From the NCBI GenBank assembly GCA_964446295.1, contig CAYUNR010000042.1, positions 1-13,105 on the forward strand: 13,105 nucleotides of DNA. The letters are read 5' to 3'. Positions 12,889 to 13,105 of the stretch are shown piece after piece. Numbering within the stretch: the stretch's first letter is position 1; each line of letters begins with the position of its first letter. A program made the position numbers and the translations under genes. This DNA is from CAITNM01 sp964446295 (GTDB lineage: Bacteria > Pseudomonadota > Alphaproteobacteria > Paracaedibacterales > CAITNM01). A model generated the notes under the pieces. That model saw only the letters and a program-made list of their open reading frames with translations. It did no database searches and was not told the origin of the DNA.

Positions 12889-13105
12889 TATAGCACAATG
12901 CCTTCACTTAAATTTCGAATATGGTCGAAGCTCTTTTGGAAAGCAGTAAACACTTGATTCATAGGCGCTTGAGCTGAATCAATACCTTCGTAATGCTCTT
13001 GAATAATATCTAAAAAATTAGAAATTTGCCGCAAAGGCTGAATAAGATCATGAGAAAAGATAAGATTAAAGCTTTCCAAAAGCTCATTACTTTGTTGAAG
13101 TTTTT
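12870..13105 (-). CDS. Histidine kinase, HisKA part, cut by window edge and ending at a frameshift
   Basis: The frame enters from beyond the right edge as an amphipathic helix (KLQQSNELLES), then the H box FSHDLIQPLRQISNF with the phosphoacceptor His encoded at 13052-13050. The second dimerisation helix follows (DHIRNLSEGIVLYCK). It stops at TAA (12872-12870), just where family members continue into the linker before the ATPase domain. The linker and ATPase continue in the -1 frame at 12337-12888. The N-terminal sensor domain lies outside the window, so the signal cannot be inferred. The H box form (SHDL..PLR.I..F) is common in phytochrome-like and PAS-containing kinases. I regard this and the downstream part as one gene, either a pseudogene or a sequence error. 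Confidence 0.75.
   Translation of the reverse strand, partial: KLQQSNELLESFNLIFSHDLIQPLRQISNFLDIIQEHYEGIDSAQAPMNQVFTAFQKSFDHIRNLSEGIVLYCKRET

Noticed and set aside
12876..12890. Programmed -1 frameshift in the histidine kinase
   Set aside because: In the zero frame the site reads TGC AAA AGG, which is not an X XXY YYZ heptamer; a base deletion or sequence error explains it better.
1..13105. CRISPR arrays, insertion sequences or phage genes
   Set aside because: No regularly spaced repeats, terminal inverted repeats, transposase or phage motifs were seen on either strand.

Overview
The window is a compact, AT-rich bacterial chromosome segment with no mobile element, phage gene or CRISPR array. 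The organism is Gram-negative: it has a beta-barrel porin, Kdo-8-phosphate synthase and MlaE/MlaF lipid transport genes. It is most likely an alphaproteobacterium. The transhydrogenase alpha subunit is split into PntA1 and PntA2, and the XRE-type helix-turn-helix near the right end has the 'QQ-Q-YEKG-N-ISA' pattern common in that class. The strong AT bias and two secreted proteins that I cannot place in any family fit a host-associated lineage such as Holosporales or a relative. That lineage assignment is inference only.

Layout, left to right. Nearly everything is on the minus strand. (1) 1-2908: pntA1-pntA2-pntB operon, proton-translocating NAD(P) transhydrogenase; pntB runs off the left edge about 11 residues before its expected end. 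(2) 3023-5352: a secreted protein of unknown function and, upstream of it, a porin. Each is followed by its own intrinsic terminator. (3) 5479-6186: iron superoxide dismutase preceded by tRNA-Arg(ACG) with an encoded CCA, a good sigma-70-type promoter, and no terminator between the tRNA and sodB. (4) 6259-7725: a 488-residue exported protein of unknown function with an acidic region followed by a polylysine tract. The tract is encoded by DNA containing two in-frame slippery heptamers. (5) 7797-10682: mlaE-mlaF-radA, tightly packed; mlaF and radA overlap by 8 bases. (6) 10782-11618: kdsA, the only plus-strand gene, divergent from mlaE across a 99-base gap that contains a nested inverted repeat. 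(7) 11657-13105: a two-component pair. A histidine kinase, cut by the right edge and interrupted by an apparent frameshift, overlaps by ATGA a regulator that has an XRE DNA-binding domain at the N-terminus and a receiver domain at the C-terminus, the reverse of the usual order.

Functional themes are energy and redox balance (Pnt, SodB), outer-membrane construction (porin, Mla, KdsA), recombination (RadA) and signalling. The most unusual items are the XRE-receiver regulator with its broken kinase, and the polylysine protein with dnaX-like slippery sites. Leaderless or weak ribosome-binding sites are common here, so several starts rest on family alignment or signal peptides.
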